Assembly (NCBI GenBank): GCA_004519485.1
Contig: CP038128.1
Location: 1,071,001 to 1,135,000, forward strand
Direction: 5' to 3'
Length of the DNA: 64,000 nt
Source of the DNA: Nannochloropsis oceanica
Taxonomy: Eukaryota; Sar; Eustigmatophyceae; Eustigmatales; Monodopsidaceae
Shown here: piece by piece, positions 22,652 to 32,339 of the stretch
Position numbering within the stretch: the first letter of the stretch is position 1
Layout of the letters: each line of letters starts with the position of its first letter
Program-made: the position numbers and the translations under genes
Notes under the pieces: generated by a model
The model's database searches: none
Seen by the model: only the letters and a program-made list of their open reading frames with translations
Told to the model about the DNA's origin: nothing

Positions 22652-22777
22652 CTACATGCCCACATCTTTGCTGTCCTGAAGACCCACTTGTTCTGCTGCT
22701 GCGCCCCTCACTTGACTGGCCCATTGCCCGAGGTAAGTCCAGTATCCCCCTCCCAAGAAAGTGAGCGTCGTGTGCAT
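22652..22777 (-). CDS. Possible 41-residue membrane-associated protein
   Basis: Short ATG-to-TAG frame on the minus strand: a small hydrophobic/aromatic N-terminus (MHTTLTFLGGGYWTYLGQWA) followed by a short polar tail ending in DSKDVGM. Size and shape recall small accessory subunits of mitochondrial or plastid membrane complexes, but I recognise no family. It is head-to-head with the PNGase A-like gene, 143 bp away, with an AT-rich element about 35-50 bp upstream of its ATG, in line with the paired layout of the window. It could also be chance or one exon of a spliced gene. Confidence 0.35.
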   Translation of the reverse strand: MHTTLTFLGGGYWTYLGQWASQVRGAAAEQVGLQDSKDVGM

Positions 22778-22820
22778 TGCCAATATGTCTCGCCGCCGTG
22801 TGGATGTGTTTAAATATCGA

Positions 22821-22828
22821 TATAAAAG
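22821..22828 (+). promoter_or_regulatory. TATA box candidate for the PNGase A-like gene
   Basis: TATAAAAG lies 93 bp before ATG 22921, in an AT-rich island starting at about 22809. It fits a transcription start about 60 bp before the ATG. Position and sequence only. Confidence 0.5.
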
Positions 22829-22920
22829 TCGGCTCAGCAACACATCCTCACGCTATTACGCCCTACGGCACACCGACAGGCATTGCCGCTGCTCCTCTCC
22901 CCCCTCTCTCTCTATCTACA

Positions 22921-25356
22921 ATGCGATGCGCATCGCTTCTCTTCCTGCTGTTGACCACCTCGATCCACGCATACCCTGCTTATGACAACCCAATTCTTGC
23001 CAACCCTGCCCTCGTGCGCCCGGGTCAACTCCTCTGCACGGTTGACCTGGTTCGGAACGCCGCGTGCGACGCGTATAACAAAATCACAACGCAGCCCTTC
23101 CCCGCGCCCTCTGACGTGCCAGCCTGCCGCGGGTATGTGTCAAGAGTAGTCGTAGACTTTTATGGCTTTGTCAAGGGCGTGCAATTTGATCGAAGTGGAG
23201 GGGTCTTCCTGGGGGATATTGAATTGTTGCGGACCACCACGCCGGAGCCTTCCCCGTCGGGGATTGCATGGCACGTGGAAAAGGATGTGAGCGACTACAT
23301 ACTCTACATTCTCTCCGGTCCCAAAAATGCGACCTTGGGAATCACTAACATTGTCGACAAGACTTACACGGGCGTTATATATGTCAACGCCACCCTTTCC
23401 TTCTATGGCCGCCCGTTTTCTTCTACTGATACCGCGGACGATGGTGCACAAAGCACCACTTCGTCTCCTGCCCTCCTTCGTGGAGGCAGCAACAGCGTCG
23501 GCTTCACCACAGCCATGGATGATGATAATGTTGCCACCAGCAGCAGTACCAATGGCAAGAAGCACCTCAATCCCTCCCCACAATATCGCGAGGAAGACAC
23601 CGAACTTCTCCCCGAACATGGCGCCTCTCCACCCCTTATCCTCCCCCTCGTCTTCCCCTTCAATCCCAGCACTGGGCAATGGACCTCTCCCCCCAATTTG
23701 AACGGGGACGCAAATTTGTCTGTCTCCCTCCCTTCTTGGCCTCAACCCAACATCGCCCGAGTCTACCTTGACTTAATAGCATCCCCCCACGGGTGCGAAG
23801 AATTTTTCTATACCAACCTCCCCTCGGAAGCGGAGGATGTAGACGGAACTTCTTGCGGAGGGGGTGTCTATCGCGAGCTACAGGTGTGGGTAGACGATAC
23901 ACTAGCTGGAAGTTTGTATCCAGCTGTGGTGGTGTATACAGGGGGTGTGAATCCTTTTTTGTGGCGGCCTTTGTCGGGGATTGGGAGTTTTGATATTCCG
24001 ACATATCGATTCGACCTCACACCGTTTGTGGGTTTATTTAATTCTGCGGCGCCTGTACCTGTGACTATGAATACGGCAGTCACACTTTCAGCACCAGTAG
24101 CAGAAGCAGCACTGGTGGAGAATGAGGAAAAAGAGAGAAAGAGTGCCTATGACAGTGTAACGACGATTCTGATGCCAGCGCCTGTAGAACCAGAAACAAC
24201 AGCAGCAACAGCAGCAACAGCTCGTCCGAAGATCACTTTAAGGGCCTATGGGAACAATAATAAAGGATTTTGGTCGATCACAAGCGCGCTGCTCCTTCAT
24301 CCGGATCCTGACGTGGACAAAAGTGTGACTTTATCGGGAGGCATTGATTCCGCCACGGACTCGGGCCCCCAATTTACAGTTGATATGACAGAGGGTCAAA
24401 ACGACGGCAGAAACGGCATCCACGGTAACGACAGCAGCAGCAACACCAGCAGCATTAGCAGCAGCAACACCAGCAGCACTATTGTCATTACTTACAAGAC
24501 GGTTGGGTATCATGCGTTTTCGGTCTCGGGCAGCCTGCATTACCCTAATGGCACCTTTTCGACGACCACCACCGTGACTGCTCACCTCTCTTCGTGGAAT
24601 GAAAATATATTCTTAGGGAACAATACCCAGCAGACCCGCGGAAACATGGCGGATCAAGCGACCATTGAGCGACACAGCAGCGATGGAACCAAGCTCGGAC
24701 AACGGCGCCTGCAAAATCAATATCCATATTTCATCCAAAGTTATTATGCAAGTGACGATTCCTCAATAGAGCTTCGCGCGAAAGTTGATATTGGATTCGA
24801 GAAATCTCATGATGAGGAAATGCCGGGGAGGCCTCCTTTTGCAGCTTCCTGGAAGAATCGAATTCAGAGCAAGGCAGTGTATAATCGCTCGGTGGACCAT
24901 AGCCATACTGGGACCATGTTTGGGGAGAGTACTGAGACATTCCAGTTGTTCTTGTCTTTGCAAAGGAAAACGGATCCTTGTTATGATCGTGTGTTAGAGG
25001 CGAGTGAGGGATATCTCAAGGTCAATAAGTCGAGTTACTCTTGTGTGTTTCCACCAGGGTTGCATTTTTGTGGGTATCATATGTGTGAGCAGTTTGCGCC
25101 AGTTGTGGTGTCACCGGCGAGGGTGTCATTAGCAGGAGTCGCACCGAAAGATTCAGTGGTGGCGACAGTCTATTCGACACTGCCTGTAAGGGTAAATATT
25201 GACAAGCAGGGTGTACAGGAAGGCACTCTAGCAGCCGGGAAGGAAAATACAAAGATTATAGTTTTTGCTCAGCAGTCGACGCTTCACACAAAGGCGGTGC
25301 TGGAAGGGGCCAGAAACCCGACCTGGACACTGGATGTGCTGCGGGAGAATGCATGA
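22921..25356 (+). CDS. Secreted PNGase A-like peptide-N-glycanase
   Basis: Resembles plant/fungal peptide-N4-(N-acetyl-beta-glucosaminyl)asparagine amidase A, which removes N-glycans from glycopeptides in the secretory pathway or outside the cell. 811 residues, no intron. ATG 22921 is chosen since it gives a clear signal peptide (MRCASLLFLLLTTSIHA). Family features: an early Cys-containing segment, ACRGYVSRVVVDFYGFVKG, GGVFLGDIELLRTTTPEP, WHVEKDVSDY; later ARVYLDLIASPHGCEEFFYTN, CGGGVYRELQVWVDD and YTGGVNPFLWRPLSGIGSFD, the most diagnostic block. Several NxS/T sites. A low-complexity insertion lies at about residues 185-240 and Ser/Thr/Asn-rich stretches at about 400-440 and 490-520. The C-terminal third (beta-rich, FHCGYHMCEQF-like Cys) is less conserved. 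Confidence 0.8.
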   Translation: MRCASLLFLLLTTSIHAYPAYDNPILANPALVRPGQLLCTVDLVRNAACDAYNKITTQPFPAPSDVPACRGYVSRVVVDFYGFVKGVQFDRSGGVFLGDIELLRTTTPEPSPSGIAWHVEKDVSDYILYILSGPKNATLGITNIVDKTYTGVIYVNATLSFYGRPFSSTDTADDGAQSTTSSPALLRGGSNSVGFTTAMDDDNVATSSSTNGKKHLNPSPQYREEDTELLPEHGASPPLILPLVFPFNPSTGQWTSPPNLNGDANLSVSLPSWPQPNIARVYLDLIASPHGCEEFFYTNLPSEAEDVDGTSCGGGVYRELQVWVDDTLAGSLYPAVVVYTGGVNPFLWRPLSGIGSFDIPTYRFDLTPFVGLFNSAAPVPVTMNTAVTLSAPVAEAALVENEEKERKSAYDSVTTILMPAPVEPETTAATAATARPKITLRAYGNNNKGFWSITSALLLHPDPDVDKSVTLSGGIDSATDSGPQFTVDMTEGQNDGRNGIHGNDSSSNTSSISSSNTSSTIVITYKTVGYHAFSVSGSLHYPNGTFSTTTTVTAHLSSWNENIFLGNNTQQTRGNMADQATIERHSSDGTKLGQRRLQNQYPYFIQSYYASDDSSIELRAKVDIGFEKSHDEEMPGRPPFAASWKNRIQSKAVYNRSVDHSHTGTMFGESTETFQLFLSLQRKTDPCYDRVLEASEGYLKVNKSSYSCVFPPGLHFCGYHMCEQFAPVVVSPARVSLAGVAPKDSVVATVYSTLPVRVNIDKQGVQEGTLAAGKENTKIIVFAQQSTLHTKAVLEGARNPTWTLDVLRENA

Positions 25357-25801
25357 GAAACTGATCAAGGGTAGCACTTTTTTTAAAAAACCATACAGAA
25401 AGTGGAAAAGCAGGAAGCAAAGTATGAAGTGTAAGGAATGGTTTCCATACAAAGCAATGCATTTTCGTGTTAAATGGAAGAGGGGGCGGAGAACGTCCCC
25501 CCTCCGTTTTTTGAGAAACGATAGGCACCGATACCTCGAGCGGGTCGGCTGAGGCAAAAGCTCAAGACATATGGATTAGAGTCAAGGGTACATTTCCAGA
25601 GATTGGCATAAAACCATACAATCCGCTATTTGTCAACACGTATTTTGTTTGCGCTGTATTTCTTTCCATTTATTATTTACAGTTTCTGTATGTGGTTTGA
25701 TTTTATCTTTTTCATTAGTGAAAAAATATTTTCCCGGACAACACTCAAACGTCATTTTTTTTACTTTTTCTCCTTTCTTTTTCATTCATTCAGCTTCAAT
25801 T
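25357..25801. other. Tail-to-tail gap, PNGase A-like/unknown protein
   Basis: 445 bp between convergent stops, AT-rich with several T runs (25640-25800). No gene. Confidence 0.6.
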
Positions 25802-27368
25802 TTATCCCAAAAGTGTCATTAAGACCCGCCGGAACTGCTTCTTGCTAGCCTCGTCCGCCTCCTTGCCCACGTAAGCCTTGACCAATCCGATCATTTGAGG
25901 GTTTCCACGTCGAAGCAAATCGGATGCTTGCCGCAATTCGCTGTCGCTCAAAGTAGACACACGCGCGTAGAGAGATTCGAAGAGTTCCGCTTGTTCCTGT
26001 TAATGGTCAAAGAGGACATACGAAGGTGAGTGAGCAGAAAATGCCGAAGAGGACTGGGAAGATCAAAAGGAGAAATTGATTCTGAGCCCTTTTTGTTGAT
26101 ATAAAGTGATAAGTGCTTTCAACTATCTATAAGTATTTTTTCGAATCACTTGCCTTGACGTGGATCCATGGGGCGTTGCGAATATTGTTGGGCTTGCTGG
26201 AAGACGAGGAGGACGAGGACGCGGACGCCCATGTGTGCAACTGGTGGTTGTACGTCATCGTGGGGAGACACTCCGACAAGGAGCCGGCAGCATTGGAAAA
26301 GTTAGAAAATGTGTTTTCTGCTGGGTACTTTCGAAGCAAGTCCGTGTAGTGAATCAAACCATCGTCCGATTCTGGCACTCGCCTCTTCTTCTCACTCGTC
26401 TTCTTCTGCGGATCCTCGTCAATGCCGTAGCTGCGAAGCCCGCTAGCGCTGGTGCTACTGCTGCAGTTGCTATTCTTGCGCTTTTTTGGTCCTGCTCCTG
26501 ATCTCGGCACTCCTCCTGAATCCGATTCCACTCCTGACGGAGGAGAACCTCCGTGTACAGCTGTCGTCGAAGTTACTGCTCCTTTCGTCAGTACTTCCGG
26601 TGCGCCTACAACATTGTCCGGAGCTGTGGTCTTGGCCGCATGTATCTGGTTGAAGCGGCGAACTTTCGCAAATCGGTCCTTGTATTCGGGCCCTTCAAAA
26701 CCCAGTATCTTGCGTGCCTCATCCACCCACAAGATACAGTCGACGTTGCGGCGCCTGTGTGAGCGCGTTACGCGCAAGCGGTTGGGGGATGAGAAAGTGG
26801 GAAAGGGGTGTTATCCCATATTAAGGATTGAAAATTTCTTCTATTCATTTACTGAGCGAGAGCAATCGATAAAGGTGAAACGTACTTGTAAAACTCGTCG
26901 GACAGTTTCGGACGGACGTGCTCCTCCCAGAACTTGCGGATGGCCTTCTCGCCTTCTAACAGGAGTCCCACCTTTTTAGCCTTGCCCTCGCTGAGCTTCC
27001 AGGGCTGTATTATCGGACTCGAGCCGCCAAATTTGTATGAGAATCCATAACTCGTCAGTTCCTCGCAAATGGCCTTGATTGGCACATACTGTGTGATACG
27101 GTATGGGTAGGAATTAAAGACAGAGTGTCAACCATCTGAGACTGCAGCGCTTCTCTTACTAGTGGAGAAAATGCGCAGGTCAGACTTCAAACATTGTTGT
27201 GATGTAAATTCCGATTACAAACCGCGACGATTGCCTAGCCTTGTAACACTGGCTGGGTTGGAGACAGAAAATTCACGTCCATATCACCGATCGCGGACGA
27301 TAGACGCCGACTAGAAGCACCAAAGAATATCCCTCAAGCTCGCGGCGATTTACCTCTTGTCGGGTCAT
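25802..27368 (-). CDS. Unrecognised protein, possibly nuclear
   Basis: Four-exon model on the minus strand: 27368-27354 (only MTRQE), 27088-26886, 26754-26154 and 25996-25802; 337 residues. Junctions are in phase: donor GTAAAT for the 15-nt first exon, then AA|GTACGT, then AAG|GCAAGT, a GC-AG intron. The N-terminal third (YVPIKAICEELTSYGFSYKF; KAIRKFWEEHVRPKL; RRNVDCILWVDEARKILGFE) looks like a folded domain. The middle is Ser/Gly/Lys-rich with KKRK and EKKRR clusters that could be nuclear signals. The last 65 residues are helical; LSDSELRQASDLLRRGNPQ vaguely recalls the NET domain of bromodomain proteins, not enough to assign. Function unknown; the exon model is the supported part. Confidence 0.6.
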
Positions 27369-27862
27369 TTCTGCTTTTTGTTGGAAGTGCGATTGAAAGT
27401 GGAAACAGGTTTGTGGCTAATAGGAGACTGTGTTCGTGTGTTGGTGTTGTTGGCCTTGGGAGACTGAGCCGCCCCGCTATAGCAGGGTGGCTAACTCGGC
27501 ACCAGCAATGCCAGCCAGTCGATAGCCTGTTGTGGTGGATGGTTTGGTGTTGAGTACTAAAAGGCATCCGCAGGCGTGGTGGGACTACAACTACAAGGAA
27601 ACAACTGTCCTCGCCGACGACGCTCTGTCTATGCTCGCACGCAGCCAAGACGGGCACCTTTGTACCTGCATTCCGTGGCACACTTTCTTCCTTTCTTTGC
27701 ACGGCCACCAGCATGGGTCCGCTGGCGCACAGTGAATGGAAAAGGGGAGCTGACTATGCCGCATCCCAACGACGAACAAATCACGCCATAGCACACGCGT
27801 TCCGTGTGACTCATGCTCATGTCCCTCCCCCCTTCCTCCACGCAACGACCTTACACACAAAG
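27369..27862. promoter_or_regulatory. Divergent gap, unknown protein/GPX
   Basis: 494 bp between divergent ATGs without supported coding frames; expected to hold both promoters. Confidence 0.45.
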
Positions 27863-29552
27863 ATGCACTTAAATCGTCGCTGCTTTATTGCCGTGGCCAC
27901 TTCGTCTCTCGCGTTTACCAGCACCCCCGTTGCCGCCTCGGTCTTAGTCGCTGCCCGCACTCGCGCCAGCGCCAGCCCAGCATTCTTTAGCAACCGCGCC
28001 GTCTCGTTGCTTGCGACTCAGGTCTCGTCGTCGTCATCTTCGTCAAACCGACAGTTCTCCACGACCAAGATGGCCACCCCGTAAGTTTCCCGGGGGGCGC
28101 AGAGGAGTTGTGGGGTCTGGAGCCCAAGTTTCACAGGACTTGAATCCTTCACTTACGTTCCGCTTTAAGCCTGGGTTTTCCATGCGTTCTTATCTTGTCT
28201 TTCCACTTTTTTCTTTTTCGCGCACAGGTCTAGCTTGTACGATTTTACCGTTAAGGATGCCAGCGGCCAGGACTTCAACCTGGGCGAGCAGCTCAAAGAC
28301 AAAAAGGCTGTGTTGGTAGTGAACGTTGCTTCTCAATGTATGTGGGCACCACGAAGGAAGGAAGTAAGGGAGAGAGGAAGGGTTTTCCGGTGAATTGCTT
28401 TTTAGGGCTTTTATAGATCCTTGTATGCTGTGCGGACGCGCTCGTAATTTGGTGGCTTTTCGCGCAAGCTCTCTCATCATCCTGCTGCTTCCAACTCATC
28501 TCTCTCCCCCGCACCGGACAATTGCCACACACGAACAGGCGGTTTCACCCCCCAGTACGAAGGTCTCCAGAAGCTTCAGGACAAATACGGGCCCAAAGGC
28601 TTCACTGTTTTGGCCTTTCCTTGCAACCGTTAGTGACATGTGAAGGGTGGAGGGAGTGATGGAGGGGGATAAGAGTAATTGGAGAAGGAACTTGACGCAC
28701 TTTCTTCTAACTTACCTTTTTTTTCATATACACACACGCATGCGCCCTTGCTTCTTCATCCTCCTCGCTCATCATCACAGAATTTGGGGTCAGTACTTTT
28801 ATTTATTTGCTTGTCTACATCTCCCTTTCTTTCTCCTTTCCCCCTAACGATCAACCTCACCTTCCCTCCCTCCCTCCCTCCCTCCCTCCCTCCCTCCCTC
28901 CCATCCGCTCTCTTTAGGGGCAAGAGCCGGACGCTGCACCGGAGGTCTGCAGTTACGTCAAAAACCGCTTCAAGACCACTTTTCCCATCATGGATAAGGT
29001 GGACGTGAACGGTAAAAACGCTGCGCCTATTTTTAATTTCCTGAAGGAGCAACAGTCTGGTTTTATTACCAACTCTGTGAAGTGTACGTAAAGGGGGAGA
29101 AATTGGGAGGGAAGGGCTCGTCTCAGTGTCTTGTCAAATAAGTTCCCTCCCCTTGGATGAGCTGTAGACCTGCCGCGCCTTTTTTTTCTCCTCACCTGCC
29201 AACTTGCCCACCGCGACTCACAGGGAATTTTTCCAAATGGCTGGTCAAGGACGGCAAGCCCATCAAGCGTTATGGTAGGTGCTTCTTCCTCTCATGTCCT
29301 TCATTTCTTGGTGTAGTTTTGATGGTCATGCTTCAATGCTACTGACCCCCTGCAGCCTGTCCTTTCTTGTCGTCTTCCATCTCCATCTCCATCCCTCCCT
29401 TTTTCCTTAGTCTCCTCCTCCCGCCATCCTCCTCTTTCCGTGGCTGACCTTATTCTCACTTCTATCCTCCTTCTCATCCATGCGGGCGTCTGACAGGCCC
29501 CCAGGAGAAGCCTGAGGCCTTCGACAAGGACATTGCAGAGGCCTTAACCTAA
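27863..29552 (+). CDS. GPX: Glutathione peroxidase (Cys type), organelle-targeted
   Basis: Reduces (phospho)lipid hydroperoxides using thioredoxin or glutathione. Seven exons: 27863-28080, 28228-28337, 28539-28628, 28781-28788, 28918-29083, 29224-29274, 29497-29552; 232 residues. All junctions have GT..AG ends and restore the GPX consensus: NVASQ+C+[16 protein letters not shown]+Q+FG+GQEP, FITNSVK+W+NFSKWLV. The catalytic set is Cys110 (not selenocysteine), Gln140, Trp198 and Asn199. Exon 4 is only 8 nt (AATTTGGG). Residues 1-69 are a Ser/Ala/Arg-rich targeting region with a hydrophobic start, so plastid or mitochondrion is likely. Met70 (ATG 28070) begins MATPSSLYDF, exactly where cytosolic GPXs start, so a second shorter product is possible. 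Confidence 0.95.
28863..28902. repeat. (TCCC)n in GPX intron 4
   Basis: About ten copies of the tetramer, directly upstream of the exon 5 acceptor TCTTTAG, so it doubles as the polypyrimidine tract of the intron that follows the 8-nt exon. Confidence 0.9.
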
Positions 29553-30513
29553 TTTTTGATTTGTGAGACGAGAAGAGAAGGTAATTATCACTATCCTTGG
29601 TTGCTGCGGCGGCTGCTGCTGCTATTTACACCAGTGGTTATGCTTCATTTGAGATCAAGCGTACAAACAAAAACATGCACACCGACAATGAGAGAGGGTA
29701 TCTTGAGTGATGTTAAAAAAAGGTGGAGTGTTTTTGTCGTTTTTCGGGGTTTGCGCAAGGATAAGTGAGAGTGTGTCTGCACGGTTCAAGCACAAAATGA
29801 TCAACGCCATCCCCACCACGGGCCGGCCTGTTGGATAAAAAGAAAAGAAAAGAGAAGGAAAGGGAATGCGAAAACGAAGCTCGAGAGAGAAGGAAAAACT
29901 CAGTGAAGTCTGGCAATGAGAAGCGAGGGATCGGAGCGAGAAATATATTTGGGCACGTATTTTGAGATACACTGACGCGTGGCTGTCTCTACAGCAGCTT
30001 GTGTGTGTGTGATTACTTTCTCGTTTTCCTTTTTCTTCCCTTTCCCCGCTTTCTGTGTCGCCACATCGGCCAGTCTTCCCCCATCGATCAGTGACGTAAG
30101 TTATTCAGCATACCAGCTTTCGATATCTCTATGTGCCCTGGGCGCGCGGCGGAAAGAAAACACGAGACAGCTTCATCTGGTGCTGTCATGTGGCTGCATG
30201 TACGTTTTGTTTCACTGTGCTTTTTGGGGAGATAAAGATGAGAGGTAGAGTGAGAGTTTGGGGCGTACTTTTATTTGTTACCCCGACTCGGAGCTGACGG
30301 AGCTGACTCGGAGATGCCCGTTGATTATTTGCTTTCTCTCTCGTCTCCAGCATTACTCTCTTGGTCTACTGTGCACTGCAGCTCGCTCGACCACCATCGC
30401 ATCTATCAGCTCACTCCTGCCATATATTCCAGGCACATTTACAGACGCAATTATCTGCGTGCTTGCCTCGCCGTGGAAGGAAGAAGGAGTGGTTGTGTGG
30501 AAAGCATCCGCCC
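29553..30513. other. Gap between GPX and CHMP7 (same strand)
   Basis: 961 bp expected to contain the GPX 3' UTR and the CHMP7 promoter. Open frames here show no domain and many use non-ATG starts. No gene supported. Confidence 0.5.
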
Positions 30514-32169
30514 ATGCCAGCCGTTATGAACGCTGCGACCGACGTCTCCTGCTGCCCCGTATGTGGCGCAAAACAAGGTGGTACGGATGCTGCTTGCCCG
30601 GTCTTGAAGGACTGGGTCATGGAAGCAAAGATGCTATACATCTTTGAGGCTGTCAAGAGGTCCGCACAGGAAGTTGACCCCGAGGTGCGGCGCTTCTGGC
30701 GCGACGCAATTTCCCACTATCTGGCCCAGCAGCAGTCATTCGTCTTTGCCGGGGAAGAAATCAAGCTGGTCTACACCCGACGCGGCGTTCTGCACGCCTT
30801 ATGCTTGCCTCGGATACTGGCGGATTCGGACGCACGCTCAGAGACTCGTACATTGGCCAGCATGATCCCCACCTGTAAAGGAAGCAGTGCACCAACAAGG
30901 GCGCTCCTGCAGCATACCGCCCGCCGCCTAGCAGAAACAAGCATCGGGGTGACTCGATGGGCGTTGCGAACACTCTTGATGTCGCCCGTGCAAGCAGTGT
31001 GGTTGTATGTCATTGGACATGACGGAGAATATGATGATGATATCGAGGTGGAGGAGAAAAGCGAGGACGACGTTGCTATGAAGACGTTCCGCGTGCATGT
31101 CGGGCTTTGTCACGCAGCTGGCAAACTTGTTGCAGCCTATTTTGAGCAGCGGATTGACGTTGAACGGACTGTGAGCCTGACGGAGGACTATGACGAGGAA
31201 GGACAGGGTGAGGGGCATGGTGCGAACCGAACTGCAATGCCAACGACGAGCAGCGGTGGTGCGTGTTCGTTCCGGCAGGTGTGTCGGTTAGCCGCCGCTA
31301 CTTTCGCTTCGTCATCATCGTTCTCCTCTACCAGCGTATCCTCCTCTGCGGTAGCTGCAAGTATCCTCAAAAAAGCCTCTCGGCAAGACTGTGAGGTGCT
31401 CGCCTACATGATGGTGCAACAAGGGATGGCCGTCCTGGAAGGGAATTACCTCAAGATCCTTTGTGGCAGTGGAAAAGGAAAAGTTGTCACAGATACCGAT
31501 AGAAAGGTACTCGAATTTCGCTTACGCGTCAATAAGCTCGAGCGCGTTCTTGCTGAACGGGAAGTAGACATGGGCCAGGCAAAGCAGCGGGCGATGGCAT
31601 TGCACCGGCAAGGGTTGAGCGCACAGGCCGCGGTGGAACTATGGCGGTACAAAAAACTAACTTCCTTAGTAGAGAAGCTGAGGGGGGCCGTGGTTAACCT
31701 GGTAAGTATTCATTATTCAATTGAGGGAGTGACAACGGATATAGAGATTTTTGCCGGACTGCGCGGGGGAAATGAGGCTCTGAAGCAGCAGCAGGCGGCG
31801 GCGAGAGGACGGGGTTTGAAGGACGTCATGGATGTAGAAGATGCCTTGCGGGAAGCCCAGGAGCTGATTAGTGAGACAAATGAGATTGGGATGGCTTTAT
31901 CTGGACCTGTGGCCGCGGGAGAAGCACGGGTGGGAGAAGGGAACGAGGGAAAGGAGGAGGACGCGGAGTTGTTGCGGGAGTTAGAGGCACTGGAGCTTGT
32001 GGAGAGGGAGGATAAGCAAATATTGGAGGAGGTAAAGAAGCAGGGAAAGGATGAAGTGGTGATATCGTATGATTTCCCGGATATTAGCCATCTTCCTCAT
32101 GTTGAGGGAACAGAAATGGAGCCGGTCTGTAGAGCGCCTTCAACGGGGAAAAAAAAACTCCTTGACTAG
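30514..32169 (+). CDS. CHMP7: CHMP7-like ESCRT-III protein
   Basis: ESCRT-III subunit with an N-terminal winged-helix half; in animals CHMP7 recruits ESCRT-III to the nuclear envelope for resealing. 551 residues, no intron. The N-terminal half (RRFWRDAISHYLAQQQ; GVLHALCLPRIL; IGVTRWALRTLLMSPVQAVW) parallels the tandem winged helices and membrane-binding segment of CHMP7. The Snf7 domain begins about residue 310 (DTDRKVLEFRLRVNKLERVL; MALHRQGLSAQAAVELWRYK; EIFAGLRGGNEALKQ; ALREAQELISETNEI), followed by an acidic helix and a C-terminal tail. A cysteine cluster CCPVCGAK..C at residues 13-28 is unusual for the family. Start ATG 30514; 30526 is in frame too. Convergent with RBM19, 170 bp apart. 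Confidence 0.85.
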   Translation: MPAVMNAATDVSCCPVCGAKQGGTDAACPVLKDWVMEAKMLYIFEAVKRSAQEVDPEVRRFWRDAISHYLAQQQSFVFAGEEIKLVYTRRGVLHALCLPRILADSDARSETRTLASMIPTCKGSSAPTRALLQHTARRLAETSIGVTRWALRTLLMSPVQAVWLYVIGHDGEYDDDIEVEEKSEDDVAMKTFRVHVGLCHAAGKLVAAYFEQRIDVERTVSLTEDYDEEGQGEGHGANRTAMPTTSSGGACSFRQVCRLAAATFASSSSFSSTSVSSSAVAASILKKASRQDCEVLAYMMVQQGMAVLEGNYLKILCGSGKGKVVTDTDRKVLEFRLRVNKLERVLAEREVDMGQAKQRAMALHRQGLSAQAAVELWRYKKLTSLVEKLRGAVVNLVSIHYSIEGVTTDIEIFAGLRGGNEALKQQQAAARGRGLKDVMDVEDALREAQELISETNEIGMALSGPVAAGEARVGEGNEGKEEDAELLRELEALELVEREDKQILEEVKKQGKDEVVISYDFPDISHLPHVEGTEMEPVCRAPSTGKKKLLD

Positions 32170-32339
32170 CAAGTTTCACTTTCAGGGTGAGATTTTGGGA
32201 TAGATTAGAGCATTAGATGGGAAAAACAAATAGCAAAAGCACGCACCCATGTATCCAATATTGAATAGTCTGATACTTTATTTGCTTTTGCCATCTGCTT
32301 TTCCTTTCTTCTATTCTCAAACATTTCTCCCAATCCTTC

